NCBI RefSeq assembly: GCF_965228935.1
Contig: NZ_OZ245846.1
Span: 1,674,001-1,738,000 of the forward strand
Origin: Ulvibacterium sp965228935
Lineage (GTDB): Bacteria > Bacteroidota > Bacteroidia > Flavobacteriales > Flavobacteriaceae
Length of the DNA: 64,000 nucleotides
Direction: 5' to 3'
The position numbers and the translations under genes are program-made. Numbering within the stretch: the stretch's first letter is position 1; the number at the start of each line of letters is the position of its first letter. Positions 17,744 to 26,178 of the stretch are shown one piece after another. Under the pieces are notes generated by a model, which saw only the letters and a list, made by a program, of their open reading frames with translations, did no database searches and had not been told where the DNA came from.

Positions 17744-18184
17744 ATGTATCAAACCGTACAAATTCTGCACTCTTATCTGGCCTATGTGGTATTGGCCGTT
17801 CTTTTTCTTGCCGTGGCCAATGCCATAATGGGATGGTTGGGCAACAAAATGTTCTATCCGCAAAAGGATTTGCGACTCAGCCTTTTTGCCCTGATTTTAT
17901 CCCACATCCAATTATTGGTCGGCCTTTTGTTGTTTTTCATTTCCCCAAGTGGGCTAAATGCGATACAGGCCCTGGGGATGGGCGGTTTAAATTCCGCGGC
18001 ACGTCTGTTGGCCGTGGAACATCCTTTTATCAACATTGTAGCCATAGTATTGATTACTATAGGATGGTCCCGTCACAAAAAATTTATGGAGGGGAAGAAA
18101 AAGTTTAAAAGCATTGCTATCTTCTATGGGCTCGGATTGGTTTTGATTCTAAGCCGAATCCCTTGGGGGCAATGGTTCAATTAA
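17744..18184 (+). CDS. Small four-helix membrane protein, cytochrome b-like
   Basis: A 146-residue protein with four predicted membrane helices (about 10-32, 44-66, 80-102, 120-140). Histidines sit at or near helix ends in HSYLAY, SHIQLL and EHPFIN, consistent with bis-His heme or quinone contact. Flavobacterial homologues are often named cytochrome B, but no biochemical role is established. It has a promoter-poor, short upstream region just after the receptor terminator. A heme role is plausible but not shown. Confidence 0.7.
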   Translation: MYQTVQILHSYLAYVVLAVLFLAVANAIMGWLGNKMFYPQKDLRLSLFALILSHIQLLVGLLLFFISPSGLNAIQALGMGGLNSAARLLAVEHPFINIVAIVLITIGWSRHKKFMEGKKKFKSIAIFYGLGLVLILSRIPWGQWFN

Positions 18185-18210
18185 GATTTTATTCCTTGAT
18201 TCTCCTGAGC

Positions 18211-18239
18211 GCCCGCCTAAACGACGTTGTCGGGCAGGC
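18211..18239. repeat. REP-like imperfect palindrome
   Basis: GCCCGCC (18211-18217) faces GGGCAGGC (18232-18239), pairing with one mismatch around a central AAC-GAC-GTT palindrome. It is GC-rich in an AT-rich gap with no T tract after it, unlike a terminator. It resembles the dispersed palindromes common in flavobacterial intergenic DNA. Confidence 0.4.
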
Positions 18240-18341
18240 ATTCGAAGGAAAGAGAGAGGTACAAGAAATAAATTCAAAGATAATTTTTACGATTTCAAAG
18301 AGGATTTATGTCCTAATTAAATAGAAAAATAAAACTATAGC

Positions 18342-18932
18342 ATGAAAAAAGTAGCACTTCTGGTAATACTCCTAATATCCACCTTTGGTCTGGCCCAACA
18401 AAAATCACTTTTTAACGGAAAAAATCTGGATGGCTGGACTATTTACGGCACGGAAAAATGGTATGTAAAAGATGGATTGTTGATTTGCGAAAGTGGCCCT
18501 GATAAGGGGTACGGATATTTGGCCACGGATGAGCATTATAAGAATTTTGAATTGACCTTGGAGTTTAAGCAGGAAGCCAATGGAAACAGCGGTGTTTTTA
18601 TCCGCTCCACCATTGAGGGAACAAAAATTAGCGGCTGGCAGGTAGAAGTAGCCCCTCCGGGCCATGATACGGGCGGGGTTTACGAATCCTACGGTCGCGG
18701 CTGGTTGATAAAGCCCGATTCGGAGAAGGACAAGGCCCTTAAAATGGGGGAATGGAACACGATGAAAATACGGCTGGAAGGCGATAAACTTACCTCTTGG
18801 CTCAATGGTACGGAAATGGTAAGCTTTTCCGATGAAAAAATAGGAAAAGGGAAGGGATCTGTTGCCCTACAGATTCATGATGGGGGAGGAATTAAAGTAA
18901 ATTGGCGGAATCTTGTGATCAAGGAATTGTAA
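18342..18932 (+). CDS. DUF1080 (3-keto-disaccharide hydrolase type) secreted protein
   Basis: A signal peptide (residues 1-18) is followed by one DUF1080 domain of about 175 residues, a concanavalin-like jelly roll. Recognisable elements are SLFNGKNLDGWTIYG, the YGYLATDEHYKNFELTLEFK segment, NSGVFIRS, and the closing IHDGGGIKVNWRNLVIKEL strand. Members are extracellular or periplasmic proteins linked to sugar breakdown, some annotated as 3-keto-glycoside hydrolases. No sugar operon surrounds it here, so substrate is unknown. Confidence 0.88.
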   Translation: MKKVALLVILLISTFGLAQQKSLFNGKNLDGWTIYGTEKWYVKDGLLICESGPDKGYGYLATDEHYKNFELTLEFKQEANGNSGVFIRSTIEGTKISGWQVEVAPPGHDTGGVYESYGRGWLIKPDSEKDKALKMGEWNTMKIRLEGDKLTSWLNGTEMVSFSDEKIGKGKGSVALQIHDGGGIKVNWRNLVIKEL

Positions 18933-19002
18933 CACGTTATCTTTTACTAATCAGGTAATTAATGAAGCCTTTAGCTTTGTCTTGTATCCTAAGCATTTCT
19001 GA

Positions 19003-19524
19003 TTAGTCGGTTGTCTTTATAACTCTGATTGGAATTTCCAAGTAGGTTTCCCCGGTAGATTCTTCAAAATCAATGGTCTCTCCATTATAACTTGCGGAAT
19101 CTAAGAGAAACCTGCTTCCACAATATAATATGCCATCGGACATGTAGCTCAATTCTACATTTGACATAGAAAAATCCAATGTGTCCACATCCGTTTCCGA
19201 TAGGGTCAAAAACCATCTATTATTCCCTTCATTTCCCAAAGGAACCACAGTTAACAAGTTATTTAAATCGGACGGTTCACGGGATGTCAATGTATGATAA
19301 TTAAAATCTTCATTATTTAATTTGGTGATAATTTGGCTCCAATCATAAAAACCGTTTTCTATGAGATTACTGCCTTTTGAATCAACCAATTCAATAAGAA
19401 ATTTACCTGGAGGGAGATAATCGGCTATTCCTGTACACTCACTATCGACCAAAGGGGTATTATCATTACTTTCACAGGAAATAAAGACAAAAACAGAACA
19501 TAATATAAGCATTGTCTTTTTCAT
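19003..19524 (-). CDS. Hypothetical lipoprotein
   Basis: A 173-residue protein with a signal peptide and lipobox (FISC, Cys17), followed by an Asn- and Asp-rich linker, so it should be anchored in the envelope. The rest is predicted beta-rich, with two further cysteines (ECTGIADYL and LYCGS) that might pair. No family was recognised. It ends 70 bases from the convergent DUF1080 gene and follows the EEP nuclease gene on the same strand after 61 bases, so both may be on one transcript. Confidence 0.7.
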   Translation of the reverse strand: MKKTMLILCSVFVFISCESNDNTPLVDSECTGIADYLPPGKFLIELVDSKGSNLIENGFYDWSQIITKLNNEDFNYHTLTSREPSDLNNLLTVVPLGNEGNNRWFLTLSETDVDTLDFSMSNVELSYMSDGILYCGSRFLLDSASYNGETIDFEESTGETYLEIPIRVIKTTD

Positions 19525-19585
19525 AAAATTGTCTATTCTTCAATGAGATGCGAGGCTTAAAAATGGTTGCTTAAAAAAGGAGAAA

Positions 19586-20629
19586 CTATTTGTTGATTTC
19601 TTTTATCAGATACAAATACACCGGAAAGTGGTCGCTATACCCGCCCAAATAATTACCTCCTGCATAAGTTCTAAAGGGATATCCCTTATAAGGCCCTTTT
19701 TGGGTGATAAGGTACGATGGACTAAAAACCTCGGCCTTCCAAAATGTATAAGTACCCTTTTCGGTGTTTACCAAATTTGAGGTAAGGATAATCTGATCGA
19801 ACAAGTTCCATTTATCCCTATAGGCCAAGGAGCCGATACCCTTTTTGTACATTTTTTCCATGGGATTGAAGAGCTCGCCTTCCCCTAACTTTCTTTGTGC
19901 TCCCTTGGTCTTCAGAACCTTTTTAAGGCTTTCATCCAATGGGTCATCGTTCAGGTCGCCCATACTGATAATTTTGGCTTGTGCATTTAAGCGCAAAAGG
20001 GAATCCATAATACGTCTGTTCAATTGGGCAGCGGCAATACGATTGGGCTTGCTTCTGCTTTCACCTCCACTTCGCGAGGGCCAATGATTAACGATAACAT
20101 GTATTTTTTCTTGATCCAGTAAACCTCCTACCACCAATTGGTCACGGGTGTAGTTGCGTTCGTCTTCGGTATTGAATAGCAATAGACGATGGCTTTCAAA
20201 CGAACTTGGGATGAATACAGTTTTCTTGTAAAGTAGGGCCACATCAATACCACGCTCATCAGGGGAATTAAAATGGATAATACCATAATCCTTTTCGAAA
20301 AGTGCAGGTTGATTGATTAAATCTTGGAGCACCTGTTTGTTCTCTACTTCGCAAAGGCCAATAAGATCGGGGGATGTTTGGGTGACATCGGCTCCGATTT
20401 TGGAAATCACCGTGGAGGTATTCTTTAGTTTTTTGTGATATCGCTCGGTTGTCCAATGATCTTTTCCATGAGGTGTGCGGTCATCGTCAAAAATTAAGGA
20501 GTCGTCTTTGGTGTCGAACAGGTTTTCCACATTGTAAAAGGCAATAGTTCTGACCGTATACCTTTTCGACTGTTGTGAAAATCCATAAAGGGCTATGACC
20601 AAGCAGGCAAATAGGATTGAAAACTTCAT
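19586..20629 (-). CDS. Secreted endonuclease/exonuclease/phosphatase family protein
   Basis: A 347-residue EEP (DNase I-like) protein with an N-terminal signal peptide (MKFSILFACLVIALYGFS). Catalytic motifs: FYNVENLFD near the start, LCEVEN (metal-binding Glu), VNHWPSRSGGESRSK (catalytic His), SMGDLNDDP (Asp/Asn) and the C-terminal YSDHFPVYL (Asp-His). All are intact, so activity on nucleic acid or a phosphodiester is likely, outside the cytoplasm. It is divergent from a TonB receptor and a DUF5689 lipoprotein, which suggests a shared role in using nucleic acids or phosphate. Confidence 0.9.
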   Translation of the reverse strand: MKFSILFACLVIALYGFSQQSKRYTVRTIAFYNVENLFDTKDDSLIFDDDRTPHGKDHWTTERYHKKLKNTSTVISKIGADVTQTSPDLIGLCEVENKQVLQDLINQPALFEKDYGIIHFNSPDERGIDVALLYKKTVFIPSSFESHRLLLFNTEDERNYTRDQLVVGGLLDQEKIHVIVNHWPSRSGGESRSKPNRIAAAQLNRRIMDSLLRLNAQAKIISMGDLNDDPLDESLKKVLKTKGAQRKLGEGELFNPMEKMYKKGIGSLAYRDKWNLFDQIILTSNLVNTEKGTYTFWKAEVFSPSYLITQKGPYKGYPFRTYAGGNYLGGYSDHFPVYLYLIKEINK

Positions 20630-20734
20630 GACAAAACATTTTAATAGAAAATATACTATATTTATAAGAAAAGTTGCTCATTATTCGAAAATATTAAACT
20701 CTTTTTATATAAAATGTAGTAAATAATCAGCAAA

Positions 20735-23464
20735 ATGCATCGATGCTTCTTCCTTCTTTATATGTTCCCGATTCTGACCCCACTGTTCGGCCAAGAAACA
20801 TATACCGCTACAGGGAGGGTACTGGATAGTCGTTTTAAAACTCCCATAATCGGAGCCCTGGTACATATAGAGGGAACGGCCTTGAAATCTAAAACGGATG
20901 AACTCGGCAGGTTCAAATTGGAAATTTCCCTAAAGGAAGATGTAATCCTAAACATTTCCCAAGGAGATTTTGTAACGCAACGCATCCCCATAAGCCCTGT
21001 CGATAACCAAATGGACTTGGGCGCTATTTATCTGGAAAGCGATATCACTACGGAACAAACGGATAACCTGATCACCCTTACCGATTCCGAATTGCTGGAT
21101 GATGGTTTAAGCGCGGTTTCCATGGGATTCTTACAGGCCACGCGGGACGTATTTCTTAATCGGGCCGCGTTCGACTTTGGACAGGCATTTTTTCGGGTGC
21201 GTGGGTACGATTCGCAAAATGGCCAAGTACTCATCAATGGAATTCCCATGAACAAATTCTTCGATGGACGTCCGCAATGGAACAACTGGGGCGGCTTAAA
21301 CGATGTGACCCGAAATCAAGAGTTTACTAATGGATTATCCGCGTCCGAATATACCTTTGGTGGTATTCTAGGCAATACCAATATTGATGTTCGGCCCTCA
21401 GGATTACGGGCAGGAACTCGATTGTCCTCCTCAATGTCCAATAGGACTTACGCGGGCAGGTTGATGGCCACCTACAATTCCGGTTTAAGGGAAAACGGGC
21501 TGGCCTATGCCATTTCGGCTTCCAGGAGATGGGCCAAAACAGGATATATCAAGGGTACTTTATATGATGCCTACTCCCTTTTTGGAGCTTTGGAATATCA
21601 CCTCAATACAAGGAATGCTATTAATCTAACGGCCATTTTGGCTTCCAATCGTCGTGGACGTTCCTCTGCCATTACGGAAGAAGTTTTTGAATTGGCCGGG
21701 AGGCGCTATAATCCATATTGGGGTGAACAAAACGGCGAAATCAGGAACTCCCGGGAACGGAAAATCGCGGAACCTTTGATACTATTGAACCACTATTATG
21801 AATCTAGCAAATTTCGCTTGAACACGGGGATCTCTTATCAATTTGGAACAAATGCCAGAGGTAGATTGGGATACTACAACGGCCCCAATCCAGACCCGAC
21901 CTATTATCGCTATTTACCTAGTTTTTATATAAATAGTCCCATTGGGGCCAATTTCATAAGTGCCAATCTTGCCAAGGAAGGATTTCTGGAGAACCCACAA
22001 ATTGATTGGCCTAAGCTTTATGCTGCGAATACCACCGAAATGGCAACTTATGTGCTCTATAATGATACAACGGACGAAAATCAACTTACCATCAATTCCA
22101 CGGGAAATTTGAGAATCGACAACAAATTTAGGCTGGATTTTGGATCGACCTATCGAACCTCTGTCTCAAATAACTATTCAGAAATCCAAGACCTTTTGGG
22201 CGCCGATTTCCATACGGATATAGACCCATTTTCAGATACCGGGAATGATATAAATGGCCCTTTGAACAAAGGGGAAGGTGATGTATTCAACTACCACTAT
22301 CGGATGAACGTGAATCGATTTGACGTATTTGCGCAGTTCAAGTTCAATCACAAAAAGTGGAATGCTTTTTTGGCTGGAACCTACACCAGAGTGGATTACC
22401 AAAGAGAGGGTTTATTTCTAAATGAGCGTTTTCCGGAAAAATCGTTGGGCAAAAGTGATGAAGTAATTTTTTCAAATTATGGTATCAAGGGGGGATTTGA
22501 CTATAGGATAACAGGAAGACATTGGCTAACAATCCATGGGGGGCATATGATGCGACCACCAGTTTTACAGAACATTTTTATCAATCCAAGGGAAAATAAT
22601 GAAACGGTGCTGGATATTTTAAGCGAAACCATAGCTACCATGGATTTGAATTACTTTATAAGACTTCCAAAATTAACGGGAAGGCTTACTGGTTTTTATA
22701 CGCGATTCCAGAATACGACGGATGTCAATTTCTTTTTTGTGGATGCAGGGGTGGGGTCAGATTTTGTTCAGGAAGTCATTACGGAATTGGATCAATTACA
22801 TATGGGTGTTGAATTGGGTTTGGAATACCAACTGTCCTCGGCCGTAAAGCTATCTGCCGTTGCCTCCATAGGAAAGCAGCTATACGCCAGCAATCCATTA
22901 GTGTCCATTAATTTTGATACTGCCGGTGCCGAAGAGGATTTAATAGATCCCGAAGGGAATATAGATCTTGGCCCAGCGGATATCAAGGATTACAAATTGG
23001 CCCAAGGTCCGCAACAGGCCTACGCACTTGGAATGGAGTATCGAGATCCGAAATATTGGTGGATCGGAGCAACGACCAATTATCTTACCCACAATTATGC
23101 AAGTATTTCTTCCATAACCCGAACACAGAGCTTCTACTTAGATCCTGAAACCGGACAACCTTTTCCGGAGGCGACGCAAGAAAATGTAAGCAAACTATTG
23201 GCTCAGAGACCTCTGGATAGTTTTTACCTATTGAATTTGGTGGGAGGCAAATCTTGGTTGAAAAAAGGAAAATACATCAGTGTTTTTGTGAGTATAAACA
23301 ATCTATTCGACACCGTTTTTAGGACAGGAGGATATGAACAGAGTAGGAATGGAAATTTTGGACAGCTGCAACAGGACAACCGAAGTGGTACACCCTCTTT
23401 TGCCCCTAAGTATTGGTACGGTTACGGACGCACCTATTTTTTAAATCTGGCCTTTAGTTTTTAA
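20735..23464 (+). CDS. TonB-dependent receptor paired with DUF5689 lipoprotein
   Basis: A 909-residue outer membrane receptor: signal peptide (about 1-19, ending LFGQ), carboxypeptidase regulatory-like domain (about 20-105), plug (about 110-220, FRVRGYDSQNGQVLINGIPMNK) and barrel ending NLAFSF. The gene lies 42 bases upstream of a DUF5689/lamin-tail lipoprotein and diverges from a secreted EEP nuclease. The DUF5689 protein probably acts as its surface partner, as SusD does for SusC, although the two are not homologous. The transported ligand is not known; nucleic-acid derived material is an inference from context. Confidence 0.92.
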   Translation: MHRCFFLLYMFPILTPLFGQETYTATGRVLDSRFKTPIIGALVHIEGTALKSKTDELGRFKLEISLKEDVILNISQGDFVTQRIPISPVDNQMDLGAIYLESDITTEQTDNLITLTDSELLDDGLSAVSMGFLQATRDVFLNRAAFDFGQAFFRVRGYDSQNGQVLINGIPMNKFFDGRPQWNNWGGLNDVTRNQEFTNGLSASEYTFGGILGNTNIDVRPSGLRAGTRLSSSMSNRTYAGRLMATYNSGLRENGLAYAISASRRWAKTGYIKGTLYDAYSLFGALEYHLNTRNAINLTAILASNRRGRSSAITEEVFELAGRRYNPYWGEQNGEIRNSRERKIAEPLILLNHYYESSKFRLNTGISYQFGTNARGRLGYYNGPNPDPTYYRYLPSFYINSPIGANFISANLAKEGFLENPQIDWPKLYAANTTEMATYVLYNDTTDENQLTINSTGNLRIDNKFRLDFGSTYRTSVSNNYSEIQDLLGADFHTDIDPFSDTGNDINGPLNKGEGDVFNYHYRMNVNRFDVFAQFKFNHKKWNAFLAGTYTRVDYQREGLFLNERFPEKSLGKSDEVIFSNYGIKGGFDYRITGRHWLTIHGGHMMRPPVLQNIFINPRENNETVLDILSETIATMDLNYFIRLPKLTGRLTGFYTRFQNTTDVNFFFVDAGVGSDFVQEVITELDQLHMGVELGLEYQLSSAVKLSAVASIGKQLYASNPLVSINFDTAGAEEDLIDPEGNIDLGPADIKDYKLAQGPQQAYALGMEYRDPKYWWIGATTNYLTHNYASISSITRTQSFYLDPETGQPFPEATQENVSKLLAQRPLDSFYLLNLVGGKSWLKKGKYISVFVSINNLFDTVFRTGGYEQSRNGNFGQLQQDNRSGTPSFAPKYWYGYGRTYFLNLAFSF

Positions 23465-23506
23465 GAATTGATAAACCCTTCCCTCTCATAAGGAGAAACA
23501 AAAAAG

Positions 23507-24865
23507 ATGAAAAAAAGCATAGTGGCATTGATTGCGATTTTGGTATGGGCCCCATCATGTGTCAAGGATCAAAATTTTGACCCACCCAAAAGTACGTGCT
23601 CCTCAGGTTTAACGGCCAATGCAACCTATGCCCAAGTAAAGAATTTGTATGAAGATGAAACCATCCAGATTCTGGAGGATTGGGTCATAGAGGGCTATGT
23701 CATATCATCGGATAAGGCCGGTAACTTTTTCAGCGTGCTCCATTTCCAGGATAGCCCAACAAATCCCACCGAAGGATTGCAGATAGAGATTGACCTAAGG
23801 GATTCACATGTATTCTATCCTGTTGGCAGTAAAATCTTTATCAAACTTAAAGGACTGTATTTGGGAAAGAGTAGGGAAGTATTCAAATTAGGCGGAACCT
23901 TTATCGCTTTTGGGAATGTATCCGTTGGTCGTTTGCCAGCGGCAGTCGTAGGAAACCATGTTTTTGTTTCCTGCGACGAAGTGGTTGAACCAGAGCCTAC
24001 TTTGGTTACTGCGGATGCCATAAGCGGTAACATGGTGAATACCTTGGTCACTTTTGAAAATGTAGAGTTTTTGGAAGATGAGTTGGGCCAGCCCTTCGCC
24101 ATGGAGCGTGAGGAAACCGAACGTACCTTGACTACTTGTAATGACAACGAGTTTGTAGTATTGAACAGCGGGTTTTCCGATTTTCAAGCTGAAATACTTC
24201 CGGAAGGAAATGGAAGCATCACCGGGGTTTTGATCAAGGATAAGGATGACTTCCAATTGGTAATCCGCGATTTGAACGATATCGATTTTAGCCAGCTACG
24301 CTGTAAAGATGTAATAGATGAGTTTACATCGACCCGTATTTTTATCTCGGAACTGGCGGATCCTGATAATAATACAGGTGCGCGTTTTGTGGAATTGTAC
24401 AATTCCGATTCCAAGGCATTAAGTCTAAAAGGATGGGTATTACGCCGTTATACCAATGCTAATACAGCGGTCGGTTCATCCTTGGATTTATCGGAACATA
24501 CCATTGGGGCGGAAAGTACCTTGGTAATTTCCCCAAATGCCGAGGAATTTGAAGTAATATATGGTTTTATGCCCGATATCGGAGTGGGGATCAACAGTCC
24601 CGCCGATTCCAATGGAGATGACAACTTGGAATTGGTAGATCCCTTTGGAGTTGTTATCGATGTTTTTGGGGTTATAGGTGAGGATGGTAGCGGAACCAAT
24701 CACGAGTTTGAGGATGGACGTGCAGTCCGCAACCTAAATATTGCTGAAGGAAACCCTACCTATACTTTTAACGAATGGACAATCTATAATGATTCTGGCG
24801 AGGCGGGAACCATGGATCGACCTCAAAATGCTCCCCAAGATTTTAATCCTGGAATAAGGGATTGA
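23507..24865 (+). CDS. DUF5689 lipoprotein with C-terminal lamin-tail domain
   Basis: A 452-residue lipoprotein (lipobox APSC, Cys18). Residues about 35-265 form a DUF5689 domain, which contains an OB-like beta barrel (WVIEGYVISSDKAGNFF, VGSKIFIKLKGLYLG). Residues about 275-420 form a lamin-tail domain (IFISELADPDNNTGARFVEL, SLKGWVLRRY), a beta-sandwich often found on secreted nucleases and surface proteins. It is translated just after the TonB receptor and is likely exposed at the surface as its partner. Both domains can bind nucleic acid in other proteins; here that is only an inference. Confidence 0.9.
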   Translation: MKKSIVALIAILVWAPSCVKDQNFDPPKSTCSSGLTANATYAQVKNLYEDETIQILEDWVIEGYVISSDKAGNFFSVLHFQDSPTNPTEGLQIEIDLRDSHVFYPVGSKIFIKLKGLYLGKSREVFKLGGTFIAFGNVSVGRLPAAVVGNHVFVSCDEVVEPEPTLVTADAISGNMVNTLVTFENVEFLEDELGQPFAMEREETERTLTTCNDNEFVVLNSGFSDFQAEILPEGNGSITGVLIKDKDDFQLVIRDLNDIDFSQLRCKDVIDEFTSTRIFISELADPDNNTGARFVELYNSDSKALSLKGWVLRRYTNANTAVGSSLDLSEHTIGAESTLVISPNAEEFEVIYGFMPDIGVGINSPADSNGDDNLELVDPFGVVIDVFGVIGEDGSGTNHEFEDGRAVRNLNIAEGNPTYTFNEWTIYNDSGEAGTMDRPQNAPQDFNPGIRD

Positions 24866-24882
24866 TAGTTCCATTTTGGGTA

Positions 24883-24939
24883 AAGCGAAGCAATCCGGGA
24901 GCAGTCATAACAATTTGGAATAATCGGATTGCTTCACTT
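24883..24939. repeat. REP-like inverted repeat / bidirectional hairpin
   Basis: AAGCGAAGCAATCCG (24883-24897) pairs with CGGATTGCTTCACTT (24925-24939) with one mismatch in 15 bp; the loop is 27 bases. It lies between the convergent DUF5689 gene and the DinB-like gene. No T tract follows, so it is more like a dispersed palindrome than a classical terminator, though it may block read-through. Confidence 0.55.
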
Positions 24940-24966
24940 CATATGGATAAGAACTATTTTACCCAG

Positions 24967-25572
24967 CTATTCGTTTGGAAAATCCGTATGGGCCATTATT
25001 TCTTCCATCTGTTTAATATGTCGCTCAGTATGGCCGCTCATAAAAAGGATGATCTGTAAACCATCTATGGTACCAAAAGGTAATTGCCCGTAATGGTTGC
25101 GTAGATCATCTTGGGTGTTTTTAACGTACTTTATATGCGCTTTACGTTTGGAATGGAAAGCTTTTAAAGTTTCTTGATAAGAACCAAATGTTCCCTTAGG
25201 CTCAAATTCTTCACGGGTTTTCACCTTTTTACTCCTATCGATAATAATACCTAACAGTTGTTGATCGGTCAACTTTACCGAATCCCGTTGGGAAGGGTCG
25301 GCCGGGATTTTTAGGGCACCCTGCAACATCCCATGGAATATATTTTCCGAAATGGCCAAATGTTCCACGCACTCGGCAATGGACCACGTTTCCGGGGAAG
25401 GCTTAAATTCCATTTGTTCGGGGCTTAGCCCCTTAACGGTTTGTTTTAAATACTTTTGGGTCCTGGTGAGTTCCTTAACCGCCATTTCCCGATCGGTATC
25501 CGTAAGTCCTGGGGACTTAAGACCAAAACCGAACAATGCCAATACCAGTATTGGTAATACTACTTTTTTCAT
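24967..25572 (-). CDS. DinB superfamily protein with signal peptide
   Basis: A 201-residue four-helix DinB/YfiT-type protein with an N-terminal signal sequence (MKKVVLPILVLALFGFG). The three metal-binding histidines are placed as expected: one in the first helix (ECVEHLAISE) and two in the last (SGHTERHIKQM). Such proteins are metal-dependent, often thiol transferase-like, and most are cytosolic; the exported version is found in Bacteroidetes. Its substrate is unknown. It lies between the DUF5689 gene and a response regulator and belongs to neither. Confidence 0.88.
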   Translation of the reverse strand: MKKVVLPILVLALFGFGLKSPGLTDTDREMAVKELTRTQKYLKQTVKGLSPEQMEFKPSPETWSIAECVEHLAISENIFHGMLQGALKIPADPSQRDSVKLTDQQLLGIIIDRSKKVKTREEFEPKGTFGSYQETLKAFHSKRKAHIKYVKNTQDDLRNHYGQLPFGTIDGLQIILFMSGHTERHIKQMEEIMAHTDFPNE

Positions 25573-25756
25573 TTTCGCTACTTTTTAGAGGGTTATTATC
25601 TTCCTTACTATGGCTAGGACGAATAGGACAGGTCCTTTTTGGACAGTTTTGGTAAAATAAGGATAGGCACAATCTATGGGCCAATAAAAAGTAAGCCCAT
25701 TTTGAGAAAAACAATAAAGGATATTGGCTTTCCCTATAAAGGAGATCCGAAAAAGA

Positions 25757-26167
25757 TTAAGCTACATCTTGTAGCACATTTTCCAGATCCTGAGGGGATA
25801 ACGGTTTAAGAATGTAATTGTTGACCATCTTGTAATTGCGTATCCGCTCCAGGTCTCTGGGATCTATGGACGAGCTAATGATGTAAATAATGACCTTTTT
25901 GCCATTGGGGTTTGGGATTTTTTCAAAATCCTCCAAAAACTCCCAACCGTTCATAATAGGCATGTTCAAATCCAGAAATAGTACTTCCGGTAGGTCTTCC
26001 CCTTGGGCGATCAGTTCCTTTAGACCCTCTATGGCATCCTGGCCGTTATTGAATACCAAAATGTTATCACAAAAATTGACTTCCTTCATAATTCTTCTGG
26101 TTCCATAGATAAAAATCGGGTCGTCATCGATAATACAGGTTCTTTGAATTTTTTTTAATTCCATCAT
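25757..26167 (-). CDS. Single-domain response regulator
   Basis: A 136-residue CheY-like receiver with no output domain. The acidic pocket is IDDDP near the N-terminus, the phosphoacceptor is Asp66 (LFLDLNMP), and the conserved Lys is Lys121 (ILKPLS). The Ser/Thr switch sits in IISSS (about 98-100). It starts 11 bases after the stop of the histidine kinase gene, so the two are cotranscribed and form a pair. With no DNA-binding domain it must act through protein contacts or a phosphorelay. Confidence 0.93.
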   Translation of the reverse strand: MMELKKIQRTCIIDDDPIFIYGTRRIMKEVNFCDNILVFNNGQDAIEGLKELIAQGEDLPEVLFLDLNMPIMNGWEFLEDFEKIPNPNGKKVIIYIISSSIDPRDLERIRNYKMVNNYILKPLSPQDLENVLQDVA

Positions 26168-26178
26168 AGCGTTCTTTT

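Noticed and set aside
18946..19007. ACTAATCAG / CTGATTAGT inverted repeat
   Set aside because: Nine base pairs with a 44-base loop and no T tract; likely chance in AT-rich DNA between convergent genes.
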